A DNA stretch of 64,000 nt from Neckera pumila (GCA_963969595.1 OZ018408.1:7933823-7997822); one strand, 5' to 3'; shown: positions 1-12,868, counted from the first letter of the stretch. The notes: generated by a model from the letters alone, not told the origin. Program-made: numbers and translations.

Positions 1-540
1 TAAATTTTTACTCTACTTTCTTCCTTCAAAACATTACTCTAAATTTCTACCTTCTGATTTTTAACCCCTAGGTATTACTCTAGATCTTTGGCTTCTAATT
101 TACCTCTATGTTTTAACTTCTAAAATTACTTCTAGATTTTTGACTTCTAAATTACTTCTAATTTTTTAACCCCTAGGTATTACTCTAGATTTTTACCTCT
201 AATTTACTTCGAGGTTTTAACCCTTGAATTTTATCTTCTAAATATTACTCTAATCTTTTAACTTCTAATTGTTACTCTAAGTTTTGACTCCTAAATTACT
301 TTTGATTTTTAACCCCTAGGTTTTATCTTCTAAATATTATTCTAATCTTTTTTAACCTTTAATTTAATTCTAGATTTGTGCTTCCTCAATCTAATTCTAG
401 ATTTTGACCTCTAAACTAAACGCCTACACCCTAATTCATGCCTAGTTTCCACCTCAAATTAAACTTCCAAATTAACCCGCTAATTCTAATTCTAAATTTG
501 AATTCTTAAACTAATTTCTTGGAGTTAACTCTAATCAGAC
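1..540. repeat. Degenerate pyrimidine-rich repeat block
   Basis: Variants of a short T/C-rich phrase (like TTACTCTAGATTTTTAACTTC) recur many times with heavy divergence, together with copies of TTTTTAACCCCTAGG. No open frame of note is present. It reads as an old degenerate satellite or minisatellite; I cannot assign it to an element family. Confidence 0.55.
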
Positions 541-1191
541 TCTTTGCCTCTTGCTTTTTTCCTAATCTCTTCTTTTGAATCTAAACTGCTAATCGTCACT
601 AACCACTACTTGTTAATTTGGTTTTAACAACTAATCAAGAAAAGTCAAGAGGGAATTAGGAGAGGATAACTGGGATTAGTTTAATGGCTTACCTCATCAC
701 TGCCAATGTTAGAGATAACGTCGTCCACGTGCTCATACGCATCCCCGTCCATGAGAATTCCTTGACCTTCTTTCCAAGCTCATTGCTTAATTTTCAAAAG
801 AAATATTATACCCTAACTTCTTTCCTTTTCTTTTCTTCCTCCTATTTTCATCTACCTTGGAACTATTCCACCAAACATTTGATGGGGCCTTACACTACCA
901 ACTTTGACAACTAATGGCATAAATGTGCCAACTTGCCTCTTACAAAGTTCTTACGTCGTCATATCTCCCATCCTCCTCTAATGGCTACCAAGGCTTCTTT
1001 TAGATTTTTTCCTATTCCTCTTAGTTTTTCTAGACTAGCCCACTAATTATCATCTCTCTCCTTCTCCTCCTATTTAGCCTTCTTCCTCCCTATTCTCCTT
1101 TCTCGTTTTTGTCGTTGGTGTGGTGAGAGAGTAAGAGTGCTTGTTTGCAGGTATGCGCGGGAGGTGTTGTCTCTATTCCCCCCTCTTCCCT
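541..1191. other. Unassigned region
   Basis: Mixed AT-rich then CT-rich sequence. The only open frame is a 76-codon run without recognisable features. I see no gene. Confidence 0.4.
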
Positions 1192-1376
1192 TTTTTAGGC
1201 TCTTTTTTCCCTAATTTCTATTTTTTCCTACTCTAAATCCCTAGCTTATAGAGTCCCTTTTCCTACTCCTAATCCCCCATTTTTTTAGGCTCTTTTTTCC
1301 CTAATTTCTATTTTTTCCTACTCTAAATCCCTAGCTTATAGAGTCCCTTTTCCTACTCCTAATCCCCCATTTTTTT
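1192..1376. repeat. Tandem duplication, unit about 91 bp
   Basis: A phrase beginning TTTTTTAGGCTCTTTTTTCC and ending in CTAATCCCCCAT occurs twice head to tail with almost no differences, so the duplication is recent compared with the surrounding degenerate repeats. Confidence 0.85.
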
Positions 1377-1938
1377 AGGATGGAAAGGAAACAAAAAACA
1401 AAAACAAAAACAAACACTTCGAGTGGCCTGGACTCCAACCCCAGCTGCCTGGACTAGGCCCCGTTGCTTGAACCCCAGCTGCCGACCCGACCTCCTGGCT
1501 GGCTCGTCGAGCTGGCTGGGGGGTTGGGTTGACTTTTTCTTTATTTTTTTATTTTTTCTTTGTTCCCGATGTCTGGTTCCTGATGGGCTGGTTCAATGGG
1601 CTGATTTGATGGCTGGTTCCAATAGGTTGGTTCGATGAGCTGGTTTTTAAACTTGGAACTAGACTTGAGAAAAAAAAAAAATCTAAAGGGGCAAGAATCC
1701 AAGGGGAACTGGTTTGCTAAGACTTGGGACTAGTTTTGCCAAAATCAAGGGTTGCTGAAACTTGAGGAAAATTGGGTGCTAGAACTAGGGAGAACCGGGT
1801 TTGCTAAGCTAAAGAAACTAAACTAGGATTGCTACAACTTGGTAAACGGAATTTCTAATGACCTACATATCTTGGAAGCTAAACTCTGGAGGTTTCCATG
1901 AAGATCTTGGAAACTAGACTTTGGAACGACACCGGGGA
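1377..1938. other. Unassigned region
   Basis: G/T-rich stretch with repeated GGCTGGTT-like words and a 12-base A run. No supported gene. Confidence 0.4.
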
Positions 1939-2345
1939 GGGTCAAAGCTTTGCCGCCAAGTTGGATTTAACACCAACTTTAGGATTCTTTGACACTATAG
2001 GGGTTCAAAGCTCCGCCGTCCGAAATCGTTTAACACACACTTTAGGACTTGGGACTTATCACAAGTTCAAAGCTTCGCCGTATCCAAGGGGGGTCCACAC
2101 AACAAGGGAGACCTTAGGAGGGCAAACAAAAATACTTAGAGAAAACACCTACGGAGGTTCAAAACTTCGCCGTCCCGGAAGGAGGTCTATTCAACAAGAA
2201 CAAAGTTAGAAGAGGATAGAAGTGCAAACACTTGGAGAGGGTACAAACACTTGGAGAGGGTACAAACAAGGTCAAAGCTTTGCCGTCCCGTAGGGGGTCC
2301 ACTCAACAAGAGACACGTTAGAAGGAAGTAAGAACTTGACTTAAG
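1939..2345. repeat. Degenerate tandem repeats (five copies)
   Basis: The phrase GGTTCAAAGCTTCGCCGTCC recurs near 1939, 2005, 2063, 2156 and 2270, three times followed by an AGGGGGTCCAC-like word and CAACAAG. A 21 bp phrase (ACACTTGGAGAGGGTACAA) is tandemly doubled at 2228-2270. The 103-codon frame across it is a by-product of the repeat. Confidence 0.6.
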
Positions 2346-4308
2346 AGAACACGCGAGTTAGTATAACGAGATAAAGCAAATGACTCACACTCTAAAGGGC
2401 CCCTAAAGCGGCATGCGCCAAGGTACGGAGGGGGGTGACTTTAGGATTAGTTCAAAGTACAAAAAGACTCTCAAGACACAAGGGTTAGCCCACAAGAACG
2501 TCAAAAAACACAAGAAAAGTATACAAGAAGTATACAAGGCAAGATAGAAGGACCCCCAAGGACTTCAAAGCTTGAAGTACAACAACAAAAGGAGCCAAAA
2601 GTGCTCCAAAAACACCGTAGAGGTTTTTGGCTTCAAATGCCAAAATATCCAAGATGACTTGGATCCACAGATCCAAAAACAAGTATGGGGGTTTCCTCAT
2701 CTGAAAAAAGTAACTGGCCTGGGGTCTCTGGAAGGTGAAAGGGAGTAGGAAAAGACTCTTTGCTGACGCTGTTTTGCTGTCGTGTGCCCCCAGAATGCCG
2801 GTCAACGTCGCGGGGATGTCGTGGCGTGATTAATTCCAGAGGAATCTTGCTGGTTCAGGTATCTTCTGCTATCAAAATGCCGTGAAAATTTACCGGAACG
2901 CATTATTAGCATAAAACAAGCTATGCTAATTTTTAGTGAGATTTTACCGCAACGTGGGTAATTTACAAGAAATTCCCATTGGAGATTAGAACAATTGACC
3001 GCCAAAAAAAGGTTCTTCTGCAAGTCAGAAGATGCCAGGAATTTTTATAGGACCTCTCAGGGAGCCTTGTAAAAGATGTGGAGGTGCATTTCTATACCTG
3101 GCACAATTGGTCACTGGGGACCTAAATCTGCCGTCTCCTTGAACTGTCAATGGCGTGGGAAGCTTTTGCACATGAGGAAATCTTGGCGAATCGATTTCGC
3201 CGTTGGACTCCTAGCATGGGATTCACCCCATAATACCATCCTTGGGCTGTAGATTCCTCCACAACCCCGTCTTGAGTTTAGTGGCTCTTGCATGTTAACA
3301 ACTGGGGTTTTCGGGAATTCGTTAATCTAATAGGGAATTCAAAACCTAACCTAGGACCTGACATATGGCTCTCTATGACTTCCTAGGACCAATCTAGACA
3401 TGCATCGCCACCTTCCAGTGGACTTTAGCCTTGCTGGGGCTATGTCACTAAAATCCTCTAAAACCCGCTATCTTGTGGTTTAGACTCTATTTCTAGGCGA
3501 GGTTTAGGGAAGTTTTAGGTATAAAATCAAAACTAGACCAAAAACTATAATGGGTATGGTACAATTCTATTTCGGTTCTACACACTTTTTAAGGCTTTTT
3601 GTATAATTTTACCTATTATAAATTGCAAATTTAAAAAAAAAAAAATCTAGAGTCCCAAGTGACAATTTGGAAGCTCACAACTTTGTGTAAGCAATTCATA
3701 AGGAGCAAATTCTGTGCCTAGGGTTGGTCACACCTTCTCCAAGAAGCAAAATTCTAAATAACAACTATGAATAAAGAAGGTGTGTCCGTTTTTAATACTA
3801 CGCACACTTTGATTGATTTAGCCCTGGTTCGACATTTCACGGCACAAAGAGGCCCACAAAAACGTTGCCTTATGCTATCAGGTGTGCTCTTGCTGCACGC
3901 CACTTGGCCGAGAGTTTTTTGCAAGCTTACGGCCTAGGTTACAAGAAATTCACTGTGCTGCGTTTTGGAGCCGGTTGTGCATAGTCGAGAGAATTCTCTT
4001 GCCATGACTTTTGATGAGGAGGGATGGACCCCAATAGGTCAATCTGTAAAGTGATAACAGGCTGGCTCATATGCCTAGCCAACGCCCCGCCAATCCCTTG
4101 GTGCTAACCGTGCCAAATATGCATTTTTACCTAAACCATGCATAGGTAAAAATTAATTGCTTGTACATCCTATTGCATCAAATTCATTGCAGAAAACAAG
4201 TTATTCATTGCAAATTAAAATTTGGTTGTTTGGCTGTTTGTTTTGTTTTGCTTGTTTTGTTAGGTTGAGATCTCCCGAACTATGCGTTCCTCGGTTGTGT
4301 GCTTAGTA
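2346..4308. other. Unassigned region, possibly a decayed retroelement
   Basis: GC-moderate sequence without a long open frame (a 106-codon - strand frame at 2485-2805 has no recognisable motif). I could not find flanking direct repeats or a primer-binding site, so the retroelement idea stays a guess. Confidence 0.3.
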
Positions 4309-4620
4309 CCATTGGAAAGCTCTTAGCAAGGAGAGGTGTAGGAGCTTGGATCCATGGCGTTTGGACCCATGCCTAGTGTGGAAGTTATTGAAGTTCTTCA
4401 AAGTATTTATGGATCAAAAAATTAGAAAATTAGTTTTACTTTGATTTTGGTCGCGGTCTTGATACTGTTGGAAAGCTCTTGGCAAGGAAGGGTGGACGGG
4501 CTTGCGTTTGAAATGACGGTATAAAAATTATTGAATTTGAAAAGTTTTGTTATGAATTAAAAAACTAGAAAATTATTTTTACTATGATTTTGGTTGTGGC
4601 AACGACATAGGGCACACTAG
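4309..4620. repeat. Diverged tandem duplication, unit about 145 bp
   Basis: Two successive copies start with TTGGAAAGCTCTTrGCAAGG and end in a TTTTACTwTGATTTTGGTyG phrase. The copies have diverged substantially. Confidence 0.6.
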
Positions 4621-4708
4621 TAAATATGAATATAGCATCTATACAAATTTTGTACTTCACATAACATTCAGTAGCCAGTGTGTTTCACTCTTATTTGACA
4701 GAATGATG

Positions 4709-4763
4709 TGAAATATACTACATCATTTCATCTGGCGGATGAAATGATGTGGTATATTCCACA
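4709..4763. repeat. Short imperfect hairpin
   Basis: Arms of about 25 bases (GTGAAATATACTACATCATT... and its complement) are separated by five bases. About two mismatches are seen. It may be a remnant MITE tip rather than an RNA gene. Confidence 0.5.
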
Positions 4764-5408
4764 CAAATCAATAGTTACAAATACAAGTGTCAATATATGT
4801 CAGAGAGTGTAAATGCTCTGGGCTGGATCCAATGTACACCAACCACCTAGAAATTTATGTCCAGCATTGAATGAACTTCAAGGATGACAACTGTGGAGTG
4901 CAAAAGGCAGCCACTTAAGGTATGTTCCCACCTGGCATTTGGTGTTAAAAGATAAAACCTGCGTATAAGAAGGAAATAATCCTTTTTAATGGGAGTTTAG
5001 ATTTAGAATTGTTGAATTCTTTTTTAATTAGGTGTTGTTTCATAGGGCTTGTAAGTTACTTTCTTCAGCCGTTCCAAAAAACCTCAAGCCCCTTGCACAT
5101 CCAATTACCATAGCCAAAGGTCACACTTCACAAAAATTAATCAATTTCAAACTCCGAAATTTTTAAATTAACAAGCCACCTTGCCAAATCAAAGGAAAAT
5201 TGATTGTAAAGAAAATCCAAATATTGGAAAAGATTTCTATGCAATTCAATACCAATCCTTGTCCACTAAACAATGGATAGAGATATCATTTTTATAATGA
5301 AATCCATTGTCCATCATAAATCCTCAAAAGGTATGGGACAATTTGAAGATGAGAGCTTGACCACTCATTGTCAAAACACAGGAATTATGTTTAATGTAAA
5401 CCTTTTGA

Positions 5409-6052
5409 CCTCATTTATGCATAGTAGATAATTTTTTTCAAGAAGCTTTGAACTAAGAAAAGTTGGTAAATCAATCTATCTTTAATTTCCAAAAATAAAT
5501 TTGAGATTTCCATTAGGAAACATTTCAGGCCACCAAAAGGCTGGGAGTTTTGAACCCCCCCCGAGTGCAAATAAAGAAGAAATAAAATTGTTTTTTATTT
5601 TTTATTATTTTTTAATTTGGATGCTGATGTGGCACTAGTAGTGCCACATCAGCGCCACATCAAATTATATTATTTTTTAAAAAAATTTAAATTTTTTTTA
5701 ATTAAAAAATTTTCAAAAAAAAGTATTTCAAAAAAAAAAAAAAAAATTAATTTTTTCTGTATTTGCATCGCGGGGGTCCAAAAAATGAAAGCTTAACGGC
5801 CCTCTCGAGGCCTGAAATTTTTCCTAATGAAGCCTCCAATCAAAAGTTAGGGATAAGATTCTGGGAGGATGTTTGAAAATGTTAAAAAACATGTCCATAG
5901 CAACCCCGCTCCAAATTTTGTTCATTACTTTTTATTGGAGGCTCAAAATCTCAAACGCATTTTTGGAAATGAAAGTTAGATTGACTTACCAACTTTTCTT
6001 AATTCAAAGTTTCTTGAAAAAAGTTATTCTATTATGCATAAATGAGGTCTAA
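5409..6052. mobile_element. Fold-back element carrying a nested MITE
   Basis: A left arm starting GACCTCATTTATGCATA is repeated in reverse complement at the right end (TATGCATAAATGAGGTC, ending 6052). The arms, about 100-130 bp, share AAGAAAAGTTGGTAA and related words. The element at 5514-5826 sits inside the left arm: a single related arm at 9328-9465 runs from ATTTCC straight into AGCCTC where the nested element lies here. Confidence 0.7.
5514..5826. mobile_element. TA-flanked MITE, copy 1 (313 bp)
   Basis: Ends are TA-GGAAAcATTTCAGGCC and its complement GGCCTGAAATTTTTCC-TA. The centre has a perfect palindrome, TGATGTGGCACTAGTAGTGCC continuing into its complement (5618-5645). TA at both edges suggests a mariner/Stowaway-type target site. 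Other copies are at 20837, 49208 and 57780. Confidence 0.7.
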
Positions 6053-6600
6053 AGTTCTTATTACAATACAATTTTTGCTTTTAAGTAAACTAGGTATGCT
6101 TCTCCTAATCCTAATTTACATATCCCACATGGGTTGTTCTACCTCCCATCACCCTGTAATATAGTAAAATTTGCTTTTTAGGTTATTCTTAATTTTTTAT
6201 AGAAAAGTTATAGAAAAGTAATAGAAAAGTAGAAAAAATAGTATAAAAACACTTTAAAATAAAAAAGTAGAAAAAAAGTAGAAATAAAAAGTAATTTAAA
6301 CTTTTATAGTGTGAATTGGACAAAAGGATGAATGGGGTATGAATTTAAATGAAAAATTGGAAATCGGATGAAAGGGGTGTGAGATGGATGAATGGGACAT
6401 AAGTGGGATGAAAAATGAAAAGAAAGGATGAATGGGGTGCCAAATTGGATGATTGAGGCACCACCACGACCACCATCTTTCTCCTTTAAAAACTAAAATT
6501 TAAAAACTAAAAATTTAGTGTATTCGGTCAGATTCACTCATTGTAATTTTCTATGATTCAAATTCAAATATTTCTATGTAAGTGTGTAAATTCATTTGTG
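6053..6600. repeat. A-rich region with GGATGAA-type degenerate repeat
   Basis: From 6300 to 6460 the words GGATGAA(A/T)GGGG recur with variation; a longer stretch of the same type lies at 37320-37720. No gene. Confidence 0.5.
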
Positions 6601-7290
6601 AAAATTATACGATTGTTTTATGTTGTTTTGCATCTCTCTCTCTCTCTTTGCCTTAGCGCTTCTGATTCTACATGGAACTCGAGTTACTTTGGATTTGATC
6701 AATAGAATTGAAATTTTAAATTTTAAATTTTGTTTTCTCCCTCTTCTCTCGTTTGTTGCATCGGAATTCAAATACTGGAGATTAGGAAGGACAGGGGATT
6801 CCGGTTTTGAACGAGGGTTTGGCACTAATCACTTGTGGGCTAAATCAAGAGATTGAGAGTGGAATCAGGTTGCGAGGGCGATCAGAGCGGGAGGCTGAAA
6901 TTTTGGTAGCTTTGGGGTATCGGAGGAATTTTACAGTTTGCGGAGATTGAGCAAGCAAGAATTGCAGGAAATTTCAGTTTTTACATCGAAATCCGTCCAA
7001 ATTGTGTCTGGGAAGCAGGCGCAAGCGGCGCGATGGTCTGCGGAGATTTGCAATTCCAGGCGCGGTGGAAGAAAATCACAAATTGGAAATCACAAATTGG
7101 AAATCAGAAGCTCCGATCGGCGTCGCAGCATCGGCAATTTTCTCCGAAATCAAATTAGGGATTTGGAATCCCAGAACTGTTGCCCGATTTTGGTGAAACT
7201 TGTTGCCCACGGTTATAGATCTAGTCCACGGATACATGCACTTCTTTCCACGGTTATAGGACAGACTGTGTAGTCATGGGTTTACAATCA
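6601..7290. other. GC-richer patch with unassigned open frames
   Basis: Composition rises here and a 111-codon + frame (6938-7273) is open, containing the doubled phrase ACAAATTGGAAATC. There is no recognisable domain, splice pattern or promoter. It could be a fragment of a gene leader or of a retroelement. Confidence 0.25.
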
Positions 7291-8510
7291 CGGTCATTGG
7301 GCTGTAAATAGCTATAGGTCACATAACCTACAAAATAAATTCTATGACATTAAAATTGACATTTTAGATTTAAAATTTGGACGATTTGACCTAAAATAAA
7401 AATAAAAAGGTCCAAATTTTTTGAACGGTCCTTGGGCCGTGTCCCTAGTTTGGGTCTAGGTCATAGGATTGTGAGCAATTATAAATCCTACAACTTCTAA
7501 GATAAGTTTTGTAATTTAGATTTTAGATTTAAATTGGATAGAATTTGTAGAATTAGGGTTCTTTGTGTTTGATAAATGTTTGTGTGTACTAGGAACGACT
7601 TACCTTGTGGTTTTGGACTTGTTGTCCTAAGACTTGTTGTCCAAATCTTAAAGAAAGAGAAAGCTAAGGACCAGAATCTGGTATTAGTCCTAAACACTTC
7701 ATACTCCTGCACACTGGACCTGTTGACCACTATGACAGATTTGTTTAGGCATTTTGCATATAGATTTGAAAAGCTCATGGAGAGCAAATACTGGAGATAT
7801 TGACCTTAACATAAAAAGAAATAATTAAGGAGTATTTTGTGTTCTTTTAAAAGTATTATCTTGTACATATATGATTAGGTCATAGAGCATGCTTCACTAT
7901 AAAGACTTGTTGACCAACTTGACTTGTTGACCAGAATTGTTGACATTCCCTTAGATCATTATATAAGATTGTGACGGTCATGCCATTGTGTCTGCATACA
8001 TAAGTAATGGACCACCAACCAAATTGAGTAAACCTAGGAATAAGGGTGAGAGAAGAAAGAAAGAAAAAAATATATAAATGTTCCCCGGTATGTTGTTTGA
8101 GATTAGTTTACATATTACTCATATCTACTTGAGAAAGTGACATTAGATACATATACGATAGATTACGTTGGCTTATCCTTGGATGAACCCCTATATTAAA
8201 GGTGCTTGTGGAAAAAGTAAAGTTTAAGTGAAAAAGTACCTTACACACCCCACTTCTATAAAGAGATTGCCTACACATCTTCCAAAACTCACAACAATAA
8301 TCACTTTTAAATTATTTTGGGGTGGTTGTTGAAAAACTTCAATATACTTGAGTTTCTTACACCAAATTCCACTAATTTATGCCTTTAGCAGCCGCTGCTC
8401 TTATGTAATGGGTTGTCTAGAGCTCCACTACATAAGAGCGATTGGAACATGCTGAAATCTTCATTTTCAGAAGATAGCAAAGTACTTATGATGCACTACT
8501 TTCACAGTGG
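7291..8510. other. Unassigned region with ACTTGTTGNCC words
   Basis: The word ACTTGTTG(T/A)CC recurs about six times between 7616 and 7945. A small inverted repeat, GCTCTTATGTA / TACATAAGAGC, lies near 8396-8437. No gene supported. Confidence 0.35.
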
Positions 8511-8513
8511 TGG

Positions 8514-11500
8514 CACTACAAGAAAATGATGGAAAGAATGACTTGCATAAATGACTGCAAATGAGTTGTTTCGGTCATATTGACTGAAAAATGACTGAAA
8601 AATGAAAAATGAGGGTCCTAAAGTCATTGTGGTTGAGTCGTTTACGTAAATGACTCGGGATTTATTATCACCATCAATTTCTACCTTGGATGTAGAAATG
8701 GATGAAAAAAGAAATGGTTGATGTGATAAAGAAAGTTGGGCTTAAAAAAATGGTTATAGAGCTGCCATGTGGAAAGTGGGACCCTTGAATCATTTGATGT
8801 GGACATCCACGTGGCTAATCATTCTTTAGTCATTTTAAAGTTATGACTAACCTATGATGAATCTGACATGGACGGCCATGTAGGAAGTCATTTCTGAGTC
8901 ATTGAAAAGTCATTTTATAGTTGTTTAGGAGTGACGCTTGTTTAGGGTTTAGGTGACCTTGCCATTGACATCTCTAGTCATTTTAAAGTCATTTTAAAGT
9001 TAACATGACATTTGTAGAAAGGAATGTGGGGCCTGTTATTCAGGGAGTTGTCATTCTACAATCGCATATCAATACATTCAAAATTTCACAAGAATATACC
9101 ATATACAATATGCCATATACCATGTATAGTATACCATGTACAATATACTATACACCATATATCATACATTGTAGTTAGCATATGTATCACATGGCTTAAA
9201 AGCCACTTAGTATATGAGTATGAAGAAATGAAATGACAAGCCTTTTATACAAGTGGGGTGGTAGGAGGCAAGACAAACCATGTGGGATATGTAAAACGTA
9301 GGAATTGTGTTACAAATAATATTTCAAATTCCATTTAGGCATAGTAGATTAATTTTTTTCAAAAAAACTTCAGACTAAAAAAAGTTGGAAAATCAATCTC
9401 ACTTTCATTTCCAAAAATCCATTTTATATTTCCAGCCTCAAATCAAAAGTTATGGACAAATTTGAAAAAGGGATTGGAATGGATACTTTCTTTTGTCAAC
9501 ATCCCTAAATTTTGACTTGCCTTTTTGTATATGACCTATGATGAAAATGCATTGTAGATGTAGATGAAGTGTGTAGACTATATAAAATTCCAATTGTTTT
9601 TGTGTTATGTTTACATTCCTAGTGGAAATGTTCAAGTTGGATTTTAGTCAATGGAAGTTGAATTCAAGTGTGACTTGGGTGATTTTGAGGTGCCAATTTG
9701 GAGTTTTGCTCTGGTTGATAGGTAGGTTAATAGTCGGTGGTAATTCAAGTGAACTTGGATGGCAAGGGGTGTGAATTTTGACTTTGAAGTGGGATTTGGA
9801 AAGGTGTCTCTCAAGTTGGATATTTAGGTGTTGAGTAAGGGTGATTGGGGACCCATTGTTGAGGAGTCTAAGGGTGTCCAGCCCAAATTGGCTGTGTTAT
9901 TTTTTATTTTTTGGATGTGTGTAGTGTTGTGGGAGAATTAGATTATAGATTGAAGATTATAAAATGTGAAGTGCAGTTAGAGAAATAGGAATGTGAGAAA
10001 GTGTTAGTTTTGTGATGGAACAAGAATATTGTATAATAAGATTATTGAAACAATTTAGATGGTATATGATCAATTATTATTAATAATAATGTATAAGTTA
10101 AAAAGAAATTCAAGTATGTATGAGTCTTATTGTTGAATGTGTATAGAAAAATTGTGGTTGTCGTTGTAGTTCAATTGGTGAAAGGGTACATTTGGGAAAA
10201 GAAACCTATTAGCTAAACAATCCTACTTGATAGTCTCCCTTGGTTCGAACTTATTGTACTAAAAAGAATAGTCTTCGAGAGAGAGGAAATTCTTCTTCAA
10301 CAAAGTGTGATAAAAGGTACACAAGATGTTTAAAAATCGCACAATGCATAATAATGCACAAAATACTGAAGCAGTAGTTGAATAGGTGCACAGTATTGTG
10401 AGATGTTTGAGCTCATTTTGCAATTTGCACTCTCAAGAAGTCATTTGCAGTTGCAAGAAGTCATTTTGCAGTTGCAAAAAGTCATTTTGTAGTTGCAAAA
10501 AGTCATTTTGCAGTAGCACTAGAGAAGCAACGTTGTTGTCCATGTAAAGGGGGAATGGGACTTAACAATTGCTTCTAGGACTATGAAGACACCTTCCAGC
10601 CCTTATTTTGGACCTCAGGAATGTCTAGTTTGAATCATATGAAATGTCCAAAAATATTGTGAAGTTACCAACACAAATGGACCAAAATCATAACTGTTGT
10701 CCTAGTAGGAGTGTAAATGAATCTTCAAGTAGACCCAAATTAAGAAAACAATAGACTCCAACAAAACAAAAAGGCCATTAGGAACGCATGATTTACAAGA
10801 GAAGGAAAAAGAGTTTTATTCTTTTTAAAGAAGGTTGAAGAAATAAACTTAAGAAAATAAACAAAGAATAGAAAAAAGAAAAAGTTAAAAAAAAGATTTG
10901 ATGAAATGGAGAGAAGGAAAAAAATTAATAACAAAAAATAATTAGAAGGATTACAATTTACAAAATAGGAAAAAATCTGAAGAAATGAAAATTACCAAAA
11001 AGAAAAAAAATAATTTTTTGGTTTTTAGAAAAAATTCTAGAAAATGATAGCAAATGAAACTAATAAGAGAAAAAGAAAAAATCAACAATGCATAAAAAAG
11101 AAAAAGTTAGAAAAAAATTAAAAGATTAAAACGAATTTTAAAAAGAGAATGAGCAAGAAATAAAAAATAAAACAGAAAATGATAGAAAAGAAAAGAGCAT
11201 TTTTGTAAGCATCATTTTCTAAAGCTCAAACAAATGACTTCAAATCATTCAATCCCAATGAAAAAAATTAAAACATAAACAAAGAGTATATACTAAGAGC
11301 AATTAGGAGCTAAGGCACTTTAATTGCCTAACATTTATTAATTTATTTGTAGACAGCACATCATCTTGTTCAAGTTGCATCCTTTAACAATGTGGCACAT
11401 AAAAACATCTAAAAGGTTATAACTATTTTGTACCAAAAATACCTAATAAGATGCAATGACTACCGTACATGCAGGGCAATTTTGGCGCTCATCTATTGAA

Positions 11501-12146
11501 ATAATTTTGTTTTCCCAATTTGGCAATTCGACAAGAAGACACAAATTTCTTTGATTTTGTCACTTATGAAGACGCTCCTAAATTTGGATTGATTCTTTCT
11601 AATCATGTGTAAATGTGTTTCTTTTTCTAATTTTTCTCAAAAACAATTATTTTAGACTTTTAGAAATAGTTGTAAATATTTTTTGAAATTTCGACATCTT
11701 CCAAATTTTCCTGAGTTATTTATGAAACTGACCTACGCGTATGGTAGTTAGTCATTTTATAGTAGCCTTGCAGTGAAATTCAAGTTGTTCAGAACATCTT
11801 TTTCCGCCATGTCTTTTATAGTGGACTCTCTCTTTTTCTTTTTCCATCAATTTTATTCCAAAACTTCCCAAAGTTGTCTGCTAGTTACACTTCAGTCATT
11901 TTTTAGTTGTATTGGAATGAAAGCCTTGCCACATCAGAATGTTGACAACGCTGTGAACAGAATGTGGTAGATAAAATTTGCCCCTTAGTCACTCTTCATC
12001 TTGTAGTTGCAGATGTGACTCTGGCTTTATTCGGATGCTGTGGAGTTAGCAGCGCTGGTGCAATTAGGGAGCCCCAGTCATTCTGAAGTCACATTTTCCA
12101 TGAAGTCATTCTTTGTAGTCGCATATTTGTCCATTTTCTTGTAGTG
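8514..12146. mobile_element. CACTA-type (En/Spm-like) non-autonomous element, 3.6 kb
   Basis: The element starts CACTACAAGAAAATG and ends with the complement CATTTTCTTGTAGTG, and TGG directly repeats on both sides (8511-8513 and 12147-12149), the 3 bp duplication expected of the CACTA superfamily. Both ends are full of subterminal words such as GTCATTTTAAAGTCATTTT and TGACTGAAAAATGAC. The neighbouring tandem unit at 12198-12305 shows the uninterrupted target (CACAGTGGTAGGCCAAC). The interior is A-rich and has no intact transposase, so the element would have needed help in trans. Its centre carries the 9328-9465 fold-back arm and AT-rich filler. Confidence 0.8.
9090..9185. repeat. Degenerate ATACCATATACAAT-type microrepeat
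   Basis: CCATATAC, CCATGTAYA and related words recur about every 15 bases. It lies inside the CACTA-type element. Confidence 0.6.
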
Positions 12147-12149
12147 TGG

Positions 12150-12305
12150 GCCAACAAAAAAAAATGATTAATGGCCGTAGAAGTATTGTCAAGTCCATGA
12201 AGTCTTCATTTTCAAAAGCTAGCCAAGTATTTATTATGCACTACTTTCACAGTGGTAGGCCAACAAAAAAAAATGATTAATGGCTGTAGGAGCATGTCAA
12301 GTCCA
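12150..12305. repeat. Tandem unit of about 108 bp (host site of the CACTA element)
   Basis: GCCAACAAAAAAAAATGATT and downstream sequence occur at 12150 and again at 12258; the intervening CTTCATTTTCA...CACAGTGG phrase matches the left flank of the CACTA element at 8459-8510. The array therefore predates the insertion. Confidence 0.7.
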
Positions 12306-12423
12306 TGCAACCTCGGCTGTCATGTAGGTTCAATGGATAGCTAAGCACTCAGGTGGAAAATGCACTACAATTTACAGCTCGTTTAATACCTTAACATCAC
12401 TCCTTTAAGGCCAGGTGGGAACA

Positions 12424-12868
12424 TAAGGTAAAAGACCCCATTGCGGTCAAAATTAGGAGTGTGCCTTCATGCCCTTGCTGAAATTTTTCAAAAAAATTTC
12501 CACACGAAGATAAGTGTGAGAGACAACGAAGACATTTGAAATTATATTTTTTGAATCAAATATGAATTAGTTTTGAATTTTTGAAGTAATCAGCCCATAG
12601 GGATCTGTAGGCTACTTCATGACCAACAAAATTTGAATCCAATATGGTCATCTTCCTATCCAATGCAATCACAACATTTTCAAACACGGAAGACTTAAAA
12701 AAGCAAATTTTACAAGGAATTTTACACTGAAAAGTTGGAAGTACCTATTGAGGTCACTAATTACTCCATAACTACTTTGTAATGCATTGATTGTGGTCTG
12801 AAAAACCACAATTGGATCATTAGGTGTCCATCATGGGCCATTTGACCGCAATGGGGTCTTTTACCTTA
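12424..12868. mobile_element. TA-flanked MITE, 445 bp, 28 bp perfect inverted ends
   Basis: The left end TAAGGTAAAAGACCCCATTG, continuing to 12451, is matched perfectly in reverse complement at 12841-12868. If TA is the target duplication the inverted ends begin AGGTAAAAGACC. The interior has no long frame. It lies within the inner inverted repeat of the 4659-12895 block. Confidence 0.75.

Noticed and set aside
10740..11220. Open frames in the A-rich stretch
   Set aside because: They are low-complexity (poly-lysine or poly-phenylalanine type) and sit inside the CACTA-type element.
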